From positions 124,001-188,000 of the forward strand of contig MU404117.1 in NCBI GenBank assembly GCA_022695795.1: a stretch of 64,000 nucleotides of DNA. Direction: 5' to 3'. Position numbers and translations under genes: made by a program. Source of the stretch: Biscogniauxia marginata. Taxonomy: Eukaryota > Ascomycota > Sordariomycetes > Xylariales > Xylariaceae. Numbering within the stretch: the stretch's first letter is position 1; each line of letters opens with the position of its first letter. The notes beneath the pieces are model-generated. The model saw only the letters and a list, made by a program, of their open reading frames with translations. It ran no database searches and was not told where the DNA came from. Of this stretch, positions 10,053 through 20,489 are shown piece after piece.

Positions 10053-13000
10053 TTAAGCAAGTAGCTTGTTGACGTCGGCCTTTTGGCTTTTCTTCTGGCG
10101 ACCCTCCGGATCCTCCTGAAACGCCAGAGAGACTAGTTTACGCTTCTCCTTCTGAATGTCGATGACCCGTTCCTCGACGGACCCTTCAACGAACAATTTA
10201 TACACGGTGACAGGCCGTGTTTGACCGAGTCGATGCACACGATCAACCGCCTGGTCTTCGATAGCAGGTGCCCACCCTATTAAATAAATTAGCAAATAGC
10301 ACTCCCACGAGCTCTATATTTTGCAACTTACAGCAGTCCGCTAGAACTACAGTGTCAGCCGCGACAAGGTTCAAGCCGACACTGGAAGCATTCAAGCTAG
10401 CGAGCACAATTCGCGTCTTGGGGTCTTTGTTCAAGGCCTCAATGGTTTGATCCCGTTGAGCAGGGCTCATACATCCCTCGAGACGAGCACATTCATATCC
10501 GGCATCGCGCATCACTCCCTCAATGATTCTAAGGAAGGACGTCCACTGGGAGAATATCACGACCTTGGACTTTGGGTCCTTGAGATGCTTCTGTACGATT
10601 TGCTCTAGTTGGTCAGTTTTCGAGCTTTGCTTCTCTGGGTCGTGTTCTGCGGCAGATGCGACGTTATCGACAGGTTCGAGTTCGACGAGGTCTTCGTCGC
10701 TTAGTTCCTGGCGGCACATTGGACAGCGGTCATTTATCTCGATGGCTTGCGAGATGCAGCGTTTTCCAAAGCGATGCTTGCAAGCCGTGATAGTAGGAGT
10801 ATGCATGCTGATAGCTTCGTAACATATTGGGCATTCTTCTCCGCTATTATTGGCTTCGAGGAGAGCCTCTTGCAGGATTTTAAGGTTCTCTGGGGTGAAG
10901 TTGACCTTCTTCTGGTCATCCAACTCCGCTAGAATGTCCTTCACGCGAGATCCACACAGAGACCAGTGACAACACCTATCAGCAGCCAATTAGCTCGAAC
11001 CCATTGCTTATAGAATGGTTGAAATATTAACCTATTTCGACCAAAAGACAATATAGAACGGAAATTCTGCTACTGACATCTGTCTAAGGCGGAGAAGCCG
11101 CTCTAGTACATTTGCGAACGTGATCTCCTGTTCATTATCTTCACCGCGCTTACGCTTAGTTTTGCGCTTAGGCTTAGGTTGACGTTCGTTGTACGCTTGC
11201 AGGATCCCTTGTGCTTGGGCCCTAGATGACTATTAGCGGAGGCGAAGAGGGTAGATAGGGATGATCTGCGTACATCAACTTATCATACTTGGCCTGTTCA
11301 TCATCTGTGAACGTGACTCGGTGCATATATTCCGTCTTCTTGGGCAGCTTCAAGTCGATGTACTCCATCTCTTTCTTGCGGCGAAGACATAAGTCTTGGA
11401 TCAGGCATTGTAGTAGGGTCCTCGCTTGTTCACGCTCCTGTTGATTTCCCTTGCTCTTTAGACTATCTTCCAACGGCGAAGCAATCTTGTTTGAGAAAAG
11501 GGTCTTCTGCTCAACACCTCCACTGATTCTCAGAAATTGCAACGCAGATAGGAAGTCGCGGACATTATTGATGCTACACGCAAGGGTAATTAGACCATAT
11601 TCGTTAAGGATGTATGAAACCAAACCCCCCTCCCCCCCCATCGTCAAGCTCTCATTAGTGGATAAAAGAGCACTTACATAGGAGTGCCGGTCAAAACCCA
11701 GCGAGACTTGGCTTGAAGACAACAGGCGGCCTTGGCCGTTTTTGTGTCAGCATTTCGGATTTTGTGGCCCTCGTCAAGGACCACACGGTGCCAATCGACG
11801 GAGAATAAGCCGTTCTTATCCGATACAGCGAAGTCACTGGTGAGCTTGCCATAGCTAGTGATGACAACGTCGTATTTCAGGAAGTCTTTCTTCGAGTATT
11901 TTTCACCCTTCGGTACTCTGTGATATCTCAAGATACGGGGCTTTTGGTCCTCCTTGACATGTTGGGCGATCTGCTGTGCCCAATTGCTCATCACACCTGT
12001 CGGTGCAATGATGAGGGTTGGATTCTCATGGAAGCCATTTGTCAGGATCAAACTTATGATCTGGAGAGTCTTGCCTAGACCCATGTCGTCGCAGAGGAGG
12101 CCGCCAGAAAGTAGCGCTGGGCGGTCCTTCGCAACATGGCCAGACACGAGATTCTGGAAATTGCCTCGGCTGTCACGCTTCCACAGCTGGACAACCTCTC
12201 TCGATCCGGGTGGGGGAAGTTGGGGGTTCTCCTTTGAGGTCATCCATGCCAGCCCCTTAAGAGCCTGTCAGTATGGGTATGCCAAGGAAGTCTGGGGGTC
12301 TTACCTGAAGTTGATGTGGCAGGAGTTTCGTCTGTATACTCTCTGGCTGTTCTGCCTTGGGAAACTTGGAGAGGGCGGCTTCATCCACGGCGAAAGTGTC
12401 AATGGCACTGAGGTCAGCTCTGAAATTTGCCTCTTCGCAGCCTTCCAATAGCTCCTGTAGAGCCACCTGCTGCTCAGCATGCTCGGAAGATCCCAACCCG
12501 ACAGCAGGCGTTCCATTTTTAAGGTCCTTGGCGACGGCTCTTTGAGCTTCAGCTTCTTTTCTAGTCCTCTTTAGCTCAGTAGCTTTCAGGAGCTTATCGG
12601 CTTTCAGCTTTCCCTCCAAGGCCAACCGCGCGGATGGGTCACTGGTTCCGTAGAAGTAAAGACGAATAGGACAGTCCCAAGCGCCTTTATGGCCGTTGAG
12701 GACGCCTTCTAGGATGACATCGCCATTGTCGATATACGGGGCGAGCTTAAGTGCGAGGATTTTAGGCAGATGGCCAATCTGCGCACCCATGATATTGTCA
12801 ACGCGGATAGCATTGCTGTCGTAAGGGTTCCGGGGTTCGCGACGGCAGAGAATGGCCTCCCCAGGAGTGACTAATGCGTCGTAGTGTCTGACGCCGACTA
12901 TCTTGTTATCCATGGTTCCGTATAATTCAATTGGCGGTGAATTGTCGTCGTTATCTTGAGTGAGGTCAATGACGTCTTCCTCATCGTCTCCATCTACCCA

Positions 13001-13198
13001 CGACGACCGCGGCGGGTGCTGGTTAGGCTGCTCAAGTGAGGACGATTGCAAAGATTGGTGGGCAGGGGCCAACTGCGAGCTACGAGAGGCCGTAGCCTCA
13101 CTTGAGGATTGCTTAGAGGGCTTGCGGCTACGACGCGGGGCTTTGTTGGAACCTTCTTGATTCAGATCCTCGAGTGGAGGACGTTCTGCTCGAGGCAT
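10053..13198 (-). CDS. HIRAN-SNF2-RING DNA translocase (RAD5/HLTF-like)
   Basis: The 930-aa model has six exons: 13198-12305, 12264-11678, 11573-11274, 11221-11078, 10975-10332 and 10276-10053. All introns are short GT-AG and the frame is kept throughout. Domains in order: a low-complexity Ser/Pro-rich N-terminus; a HIRAN domain at about 95-190 (VGVRHY, REPRNPYDSNAIRV, IGHLP), a fold that binds DNA ends; SNF2 ATPase lobe 1 from about 290 with Walker A DDMGLGKT (residues 357-364) and the DEAH-box equivalent DEGH (462-465); a RING finger inserted between the lobes at about 690-729; and lobe 2 ending in motif VI DRVHRLGQ. This order is that of Rad5/HLTF proteins, nuclear enzymes of post-replication repair that remodel stalled forks and ubiquitylate PCNA. 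In the RING, the residue after H-R-F is Gly712, where a zinc-binding Cys is usual, so ligase activity is uncertain. The ATPase motifs look intact. Confidence 0.92.
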
Positions 13199-14378
13199 TG
13201 TGAGCAGATTTGACAAGGTGAGGTCGCGATAATGCACGAATTCCGAGTACGATTGATTACTTCAGGTGAGACGCAAGTAACGTAGATCTTGATAATTAAA
13301 AGTCGAGGATGTGTAGGTAGGTGTGAAAGAGCCTCCTCAAAGAGTTCTTGGAGATTCTTGACGCCTTGACGCGTTTCGCTTCCGCCTTCATTCGCGACTT
13401 CCCCAGGGTGAAGCGAACTCACGTGACGCCTCAGTTCCAACATGGCAATGATATCATACACAGAAGCCCGATCTCCCATCGAAATACACACCTATGATGA
13501 GGTTTCCCACTCGGGTTGCGTTCTTATACCGTCTATCGTAATTAAGGTATTTAAGGCATTTCAAAATCAGTAAACCTAGGTTACTGAGTATGTTGTAAGT
13601 GGTAATGCATGTAAGTCGCTAAGAGATTGACAACCTTAGTTTAAAATAAGGTAAAGGTACGTCCGTAAAAAAAGATACAATTCGGCCATCGGCCATGCGA
13701 CATCTCAAACACTGGCTTGTGGACTGTGGCAGGGTGCATCTGGCGCCTGGTACCACCCCTCTGTCAACTGCAATGCAGGTGTCAAGCTCAATCCGCGGTC
13801 ACGCCATCAGCAGCTAGAATTTCGTGGCACAGTAGCCAGCACAGTATCCGCAGCGCTGCCTCTAAAGCCTCAAGTCTGCCGTCCCGAGCCCGATTGCGCA
13901 ATTCAAGCTAAGCCCAATCCAGAGCACCTGAGGATGGGCATAATAGCACCAGAAGAGCCTCACGAACTCAACTTCTCTTCTTCCAACATCATATGCTCTA
14001 TCCCGTCATTGTTGAGTATCAAGGCGATCTTGGGCTGCGAGTATTCAAATTTCACTCGAGACAATACGAAGGCAATTGTGTTGTAGTGCTGTCGCTTCAA
14101 CAAAATCAATTTGACGGAGTGGTTTTGTCCACTGCATAACTATACTTACCGATGCACATGATTCTCATGGCCACCTAATGGACAGAACAGGCAAGTACTT
14201 CCTCTCGACCATTCGCTCATAGAGATGGTCATCTCTCTCTCTGCCTCTCTGTCTCCCTGTCTCCTTTTGTCTCGCTACATTATACAAGCCCCAAAATAAA
14301 CACCCCTCATGATATTCCATCACTTTCCCTAGCCCCCCAAACGCCTTTGGACTCAACTCAAAAAAAGCACCACAGTAT
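13199..14378. other. intergenic, promoter side of the SNF2 gene
   Basis: No gene is supported. A (CTCT)n-rich tract lies at about 14228-14275, within or just beyond the likely 3' untranslated region of the cysteine dioxygenase gene. Confidence 0.4.
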
Positions 14379-15176
14379 TCATTTCTTGTCAGGTAGCCGT
14401 TGCCCGTACGCCGAGTAGTTCTCGCACTTGGCGATGTGCGTGCTCTCGCCTGTCATGATGTTGAACGTGTTACAGCCCCATTTCGCTACGTTGGGTGGCG
14501 TGTAACCTATGCGGCAAGTCAGCCAGGAGGCACACATGTTGTACCAACTAAATACGCAATACATACAGTGCAATGAGACGGCGTAGTCGCTGCTTGGGTT
14601 GGACACGCGATGCAGTCCAAGCTCGTCTGACATATAGGCGACTTCATTTGTCTTGTGTTCGTGTTTCGACTTGTGCACCAAGGGCTTCGTCTCCTCGCCG
14701 TTGGCCTCGGGGGTTTCGAATCGTTCTTCGATGATGTTGCCTTTGAGGATCTTCATCACACAATGGGCATTGCCGTGGTCATGGACAGGACTGCCCCTGT
14801 GGGGTGTCCATACGAGCACGAGCTGGTTGGGGGTGACCGATCAGCACCTTGTTGAAGGGTCTTTTGGAGACGAGGTTATCTGTCTTACCACATTGGCTTT
14901 GCCATTCCCTTCATCGACAAGGTTCCGGGTGTAGTTCATCTCTTCACATCCCAAGGCGTATCTTTCCCAGTCGGCCGGGTCAGATTTATATTTACGCATA
15001 AGGTCTATCAATTGGTCGACATCCACATCATCCGAGTCCAACCCCTTCGACGGGCCCAGCACTCGTCTGATGTCTCCTAGGAGGTCTTCGAGTTTGTATC
15101 TCTCCTCGTTAGAGCCGTTCACCTTGACGGAATCGAGCATCCTGTCGGAATCAGTCTTGTTGCCGGAGTCGATCAT
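14379..15176 (-). CDS. cysteine dioxygenase
   Basis: This is a cytosolic mononuclear-iron enzyme that oxidises L-cysteine to cysteine sulfinate. The model gives 223 aa from exons 15176-14889, 14822-14567 and 14506-14379. The match to the CDO family is detailed. YTRNLVDEGNGK leads into VWTPHRGSPVHDH, giving iron ligands His110 and His112; the third ligand is His167 in LGLHRV. Cys117 in NAHC is the thioether cross-link cysteine. Splicing of the last intron yields VSLHCYTPP, restoring the Ser-x-His-x-Tyr active-site triad (Ser179, His181, Tyr183), the tyrosine being the cross-link partner. Both cross-link residues are therefore present, as in eukaryotic CDOs. I chose the ATG at 15176-15174. The frame stays open upstream to 15248 but without an ATG, and the chosen start gives a normal family length. 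The acidic segment LDSDDVDVDQ at about 55-64 matches fungal homologues. Confidence 0.92.
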
Positions 15177-17572
15177 CTTGACAACTTGAAAGGCTTTACG
15201 TGTTAGGCGACTTGATACGTTGGGAGCTACTCGACGGGCAAAAGGCAAGTCGATGGAGAATAAGCAGTGCGTGCTGGTAGGTTTTTAGGAGGACAGATGT
15301 GTTCGAGTAGGTTACAAGGATAAGGATAGGGGTGTGGAGACGCGGAGCAGGTTGGAGTAGCGGTGGGTTTTGCGTCGCCGTTCTTAAAGAGCATGTATGC
15401 TTCTAGGTCGGTGAATTCCGCTCCGGTTACGCGTACTATCGGTTCAAGGTCGATACCGATTTCGGTATGGGCAATCAAAAGATACAGACGACTCGATATC
15501 ATGACCTGGCCGGAAGGGCAGAAATGAGCGACGATCCCGGGAGGAGTTGAACGATTGGTTAGGATTTTGATAATCTGCGAATCTTGGTACGTAATAATAG
15601 GCCATTGCTACTATCTTCGGCGTCGTGTGATGCGGAGATGACGGTACGCGGTTGCTATGTTTAACACGGATGTCTTAACGCCAAAAAGAGCTGTCTCGGT
15701 TGGTGTCTGCTGTGGAACGAGGGGTTCTGTCACAAGGCAAACTAGCTCTCTTGGGTGCATTCGAAAGATATCTGTCTCTGCAGTTGCGGTTGCGATGCTA
15801 TTGTTCAGAACTTCCTCTCGTGCCTGGGTCCAGTCTTCCAATGGTGTTAGTCGAAAATGACAACATCGTGTACCAAACCCGAAGGAGAAAGGGTTCCTTG
15901 TCGGGTCCAGACCGACAACCCCACCCGCTCCCGCCAGGTCTATCACTATCAGAAAGAATACGCAACCACGCGCCAATAGAGCCATCATCAAGTTATGAAG
16001 GTACATACTTCGTACAACAAACAAAACTTGCTCACCCGACGCTCGCGCCCGCGGTTTTTCATTTTCTTTCCGTTGGCTACTTCCAACCTGCCAAGCTACT
16101 TAGGGAGGGGGGGTTTTCTTGTTGCTTTCACCCGACCATACGATCAGGGAGACATGTTGGAGGTTGTGAGGCCATCTGGCTTATTGTTTGCGTGCGATCT
16201 GGTATGAATGGACTTTTGGTACATACCTAGGGAATCGACCTAACCTATTAACTTAACCCAGCACATTTGTTCCCATGCTCACTTGGGGGGGTGATGATGA
16301 TAAGTCCCAAGACTTACTTACCTAACTAGGTATACACCCTAGAAACGCACTGCATGTGTACCAAAATAAATAACTGAACAAAAACAAAAACCTGCTTTCT
16401 TCTTCCACGTCGGTTCCCCAGTATTCGTGCTTTCTGCTCTTATGCTCGCCATGTAAGTAGATCTAGCTAGCGTCGGCAGTTCCTTCATCTGAGCAACCTG
16501 CATCAAATAAAGATTGATACTTGCCTCGGGATGACCGGTCAGAAGTCGAGTTGGACAACAGATAGGCCAGTAAGAGGTAGGTAGGTAGGTAAAAGCAAAG
16601 TAAATTCTCCGAAGACCCTCAGCCTCTTTCCCCTCCCTTCTCTCTCTCTCTCTCTCTCTTGTACTCTTCATTTACGTAAAAGACGACGGTTAGTTTAACC
16701 TAGGTGAGTCGTTCATCCTTGATTTTGCTACCTTTTTATCAGATTACCTACCTAAGGTAGGACTCCTCTCTTACCCTGCCACTACTCCTTTGGCTTAGGA
16801 GTTCAAAAAAAAAAAAAAAAAATCAACTCTATCCCAATCTGTTTTACCATGATAACTTTTTTTTCTCTCCTACTCCCGCTTCCGCTCCCGCTTCTAGTGA
16901 TGGCAAGGGATGGTCGCATGCGACACTGGTACCACATTAGGGTACATTACATCGCCCCCCCCCCCCCCCCCCTATATCGGAATACGAGCAGAAAGAAGAT
17001 AAGGGTTCTGCTGCATCGAGCGGCTGCACGGTGATATGTTCCTCCCCTTACTGCCCGCCCCCCCTTTTCTCTTTCTCTCCTGGCTTATTTGTCTTACTTC
17101 CTGCCGTCGAACTCGTCTACATACCTAACTACACATCCTATTTTCGGCGGACGGCATATTAGAGTGCCTTGCTAGTCGCTTTGAGCCTGCACCGGACTAT
17201 ATACATTCTAGTGTCGATGGTCCCACCAAGATCGGGAATCTGGGCTTGTCATGTAGTTAGTTACACGAGGCTTCTCACACGACGGCGACTCATATATTGT
17301 CTTGCCACTATTTATGTTGTGCTGGGTAGGGTGAGTTGATAGATGCTCCACGGTGGTACAGTAGGTCACTTGGATGACTCGTAGCACGACACGCTGCTCA
17401 TCTAAGTTGTTCCACCGTCGTTATTAATAAAATTATTTAGCCGAACAAATAGATATAAGTACGCTGCATTCTCCTTGCTCGCTCCCAGTATTCAGGTCCT
17501 CTTATAAACCTGGGCGTCTCAGAAGTCACAAAGCCTTCTTCCTTTGACCTTTCACACTCCAAATGTCAAATC
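15177..17572. other. long intergenic region with simple repeats
   Basis: About 2.4 kb with no gene I can support. It holds a (CT)n tract at about 16639-16660, a poly-A run at about 16806-16822 and a poly-C run at about 16956-16972. TAGGTA repeats occur at about 16577-16592. Open frames of 137 and 176 codons near 15.6-16.2 kb overlap each other on opposite strands and show no domain. Confidence 0.4.
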
Positions 17573-19261
17573 TCACTCTTCTTCTGATATGACACTGCTG
17601 TCATCATCTACCGAATCACCAAGACCCCAATTATCAACCCCATCCTCACCCCCGACACCGTCCCCTTTACCAATATCAACATCCATACAGTCGACACTAG
17701 CGTTCTCATCTTCGTTCTCCTGGTCGTCCACGGATAGCCCCGTTCGCAGCTTCCATTGCATGATGTACTCCTGAGCAGCGATCCTCGCAGCCTTCTCGAA
17801 GCGCTTAGCTGCATTTTCGTTGTCACCACTGCCATAGCCACCCTGGGGGTCATGTGGGTCCTGCATCCAGACGAATTCCCGGATAAACTCGGAGACTAGG
17901 TTTCTCTTTTCCCAGTTCTCAATCATCCTGATCCCTTCCCTAGCAAGGTCGAACAGTACGCCGTCGTCGTCGTTATTTTGGGTTTGACTTGACCATCGGC
18001 GCTGCCTCGTCACTAACGGGGTTGGCTGGCTTGGTGGATCAGCCGCCACGGCTAGGATCAACGAACTCATTGTGTATAATACCATGGTTGGTGTGATGCC
18101 TAGAGTGTGTTCAGCAAATCGGTACCACCTGCTTTTAGTCCCAACAAAGCTCTCGCTATGAGTGGAGGCCCAAGCATCCCATAGATATACGAAGAGGCAA
18201 ACATCTTTCCTAAATGTGTTGGCCTCGTCTTCTCCATTGCCGAGGCTGTTGAAAGGCGACGGCACCACAGCACCACCACCGAATTGATTAGATAGTATGC
18301 ACTCTTTGCAAAAGTTGAGGCAAGACTGCAGACACTGTGAAGGAGGACTATTCTCATCGAAGTCGCGATACCACACCTGTTTCTCCAGCACACGTAGCTC
18401 CGTGATAGGGAGCGTATCCCCAACTTTGTCAGAGCAATCTACGCCTAGGCTCTTACCAAGCTTGTCTAGGACATATCGAAGAGCGAAATTGAATCGATGG
18501 TAGGCAACTACGTTGGTAGAGTCGTTGGTAGAGCCTATTGCCTGGCTTAGTTCCCGAACCACCGTGTTCTTAACCTCAGAGTGGCCGATGTTAGGGAATT
18601 TGTAGTAATGCTCTTGGATCTTTGCAATGATGCTGGGAAGGGAGAGAAAGTCACTCTCGTGGACTGGATAGCAAACATCGTCGGGGAATGCGGATAAGAA
18701 CTCTTTGCGCAAAGTCGAGATGTCGTAGTAGTTAGTTTTACCCTCGTTTCCGTCATCGTCGGAGCTACTTGGCGTGAGCCTGCTATCATACTCGATACGG
18801 GAGATATCGCTCTCAAGCATTCTCTCACGTAAGTCTCGGATATCATCGCTGTCGCTATCAGAATCCATCTGAGTCTTTGGGCTCTGAAAATTCCCATTGC
18901 CGTGGTTGTATTTCATCCAACCCCAGACCTGGCCAAGTCGATAGCGATACTGTTTTGTTCTGCGTGATTACTTTTATGTTAGAATGTGTCTCCACTCAGA
19001 CCCCTATACTGGAGAAAAACTCAACAAAGGGGTATATAGCCATTTTGATTGACAGGGGCTTAGGCTGGATCATGGCTTTATGATGACTTACGTTGCCTTG
19101 AAATTATATTGAGCTTCCATCTTCTTCATGACTTCAGGAAGCGGCATGCCTTTTTTCTTATACAACTTTCGCAGCACCGGTTGATACCGATTCCAAACAT
19201 CGTTGTTGATTCGTTTGGCTGGGTCGCGACGATTGCCACGGGCTTGGTAACGCCGGTTCAT
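17573..19261 (-). CDS. Clr5-domain protein with acidic C-terminus
   Basis: The 518-aa model has exon 1 at 19261-19092 and exon 2 at 18959-17573, joined through a GTAAGT donor and a CACGCAG acceptor in phase 2. The joined N-terminus (residues about 17-75) is a Clr5 domain: W-N-R-Y-Q-P-V-L-R-K-L-Y, then LPEVMKKMEAQYNFKATTKQYRYRL ending in WGW. In known fungi the Clr5 domain is a helical, probably DNA-binding module, named after S. pombe Clr5, which acts in heterochromatin silencing. Here it sits at the usual N-terminal position. The remaining 440 residues are mixed helical and match no domain that I know, apart from a serine/aspartate-rich stretch (DSDSDSDD) near the junction. The last 60 residues are highly acidic (DVDIGKGDG, SVDDDSSVISEEE). 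A nuclear role is inferred only from the Clr5 domain. Alternative: the acidic tail may act as a protein-interaction or transcriptional segment. Confidence 0.85.
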
Positions 19262-19956
19262 TTCGAAGTATGAATATCACCACAGGTCGGATAGAGCGTG
19301 GTGTAGTTGAGAGAGATGCAGACCTAGAGGCTTGTCCTTTCGAGCGTGAGTGCGCTAACTGAACTGGTTGCCGACTACTGAAACGCAGAGATAACTCGAG
19401 CTATATAAGTTGACTCTCTAAGTACGACGGCTCTTATCAATCATATGAATGGACTAAACGGTCTAATCCAGAGGTAGTGGCTACGAGCATCGGGATTTAT
19501 AAAGCGAGCACGATTCCAGTATATTCTGGAGCATCGGAGGGCAGAGGCAGGCTGAAGAGCTGGCCATCGTGGGCGGCACAAAAGAGAGACATGGGATAGA
19601 GATCTCTGTAAAAAAGTAAGGTAGGCTGTAAGGGAATTTCCAAATGTGCATCAAGTAACCTCACCGAATTCAAAGATGCCCTCGGATGAGTTGGAGGTTG
19701 ATCATTATCTCTCATTGGTGACAGGTTATGCTGACCGGAATTGGTAAGTGGCTCTGATGTTGGGCTGAAATGAATTGTCAAAGACATGGATGGGTTTTGG
19801 GTTTTGGGTTTTGGGTTTTGGGTTTTGGGCGTTGCTTGATCACTGATCGGGAGGATATAGGAAGCTGACCCGCACAGCTCATCTCTGTAATTCAGAACGT
19901 ATCGGAATTCGTGACATTAAATATCGACTCGTGCTTTGCTTTCAGCAGTCCAAACC
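19262..19956. other. intergenic between divergent genes
   Basis: About 700 bases separating the Clr5 gene from the possible orphan gene on the other strand, so it should hold both promoters. Apart from the G/T-rich tandem listed separately I recognise no site. A pyrimidine-rich stretch followed by CAG at about 19935-19946 could be a 5'-UTR splice acceptor for the downstream gene. Confidence 0.4.
19792..19829 (+). repeat. GGGTTTT heptamer tandem, about 5 copies
   Basis: Five consecutive copies of GGGTTTT plus a final GGG are directly visible. The unit resembles, but is not, the TTAGGG telomere repeat. It is interstitial and lies between divergent genes. Confidence 0.95.
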
Positions 19957-20489
19957 ATGCCTCAATCGAAAGAAACGCATATCGACGCCTTCTTGCTTAC
20001 CGCGGTGGGCAGGTGGGCAGAAGATAAGTCTACCGAGCTTCACGACAACGCGGCAGCCGAGACGGCGCGCCAGAAGAGGACCGGGGCGAGCCCGAGAGCC
20101 AATGCAGAAAGCAGCTGGGTGCTTCCCAACCTGGATATCCGAAGTGGGAGATACGAAAAAGAGCCTCGCAAGCAGGCAAGGCAGAACCGAAATTCTGGGC
20201 TGCAATATCAAGCGGCATCGCCTACACGGCTTGCCAAAGACCACTCTCTAGCCATGCAGGAAGTGCAGTTTTGGCACCCTGCATTGGAGAAGACAAAGGC
20301 AAGGCCTCGGCCGAGGACGAGGCAACAGGGCGATGACTATGTCCTCGGAACATATTCAAGGGACAAAAGGGACAAAAGGGACACAATTGAATCCAAGCGA
20401 GTCCTAACCCCTGCGACACAAGGGAAAAGGTAAGCCGCCTTCTCATCACCACCGCCGCCCACTCGCTGACATTGTTTAGAGGGAAGTAA
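19957..20489 (+). CDS. possible orphan basic protein, 160 aa
   Basis: I do not recognise the product. The model is exon 1 19957-20429 and a tiny terminal exon 20480-20489 (A-GGG-AAG-TAA). The intron has a GTAAGC donor, a GCTGAC branch-like site and a TTTAG acceptor, which is what persuades me that the frame may be real. The protein is hydrophilic and very basic, begins MPQSKETHIDAFLL, has no membrane segment, and carries a short tandem RDKRDKRDT encoded by a 9-base DNA repeat. The start at 19957 is preferred over 19936 because a splice-acceptor-like CAG lies just upstream. The composition could also arise from non-coding DNA. I give less than even odds that this is a translated gene. Confidence 0.35.

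Noticed and set aside
15227..15502. Possible upstream exon or N-terminal extension of cysteine dioxygenase
   Set aside because: The frame is open upstream of the chosen ATG but lacks an ATG; the 15.5-kb frame does not join it with convincing splice sites, and the family length is already complete.
15611..16230. Overlapping 137- and 176-codon frames on opposite strands
   Set aside because: Neither has a domain or coding-like composition, and they exclude each other.
19792..19829. Interstitial telomere
   Set aside because: The unit is GGGTTTT rather than TTAGGG and the array is only 38 bases; it is a simple tandem repeat.
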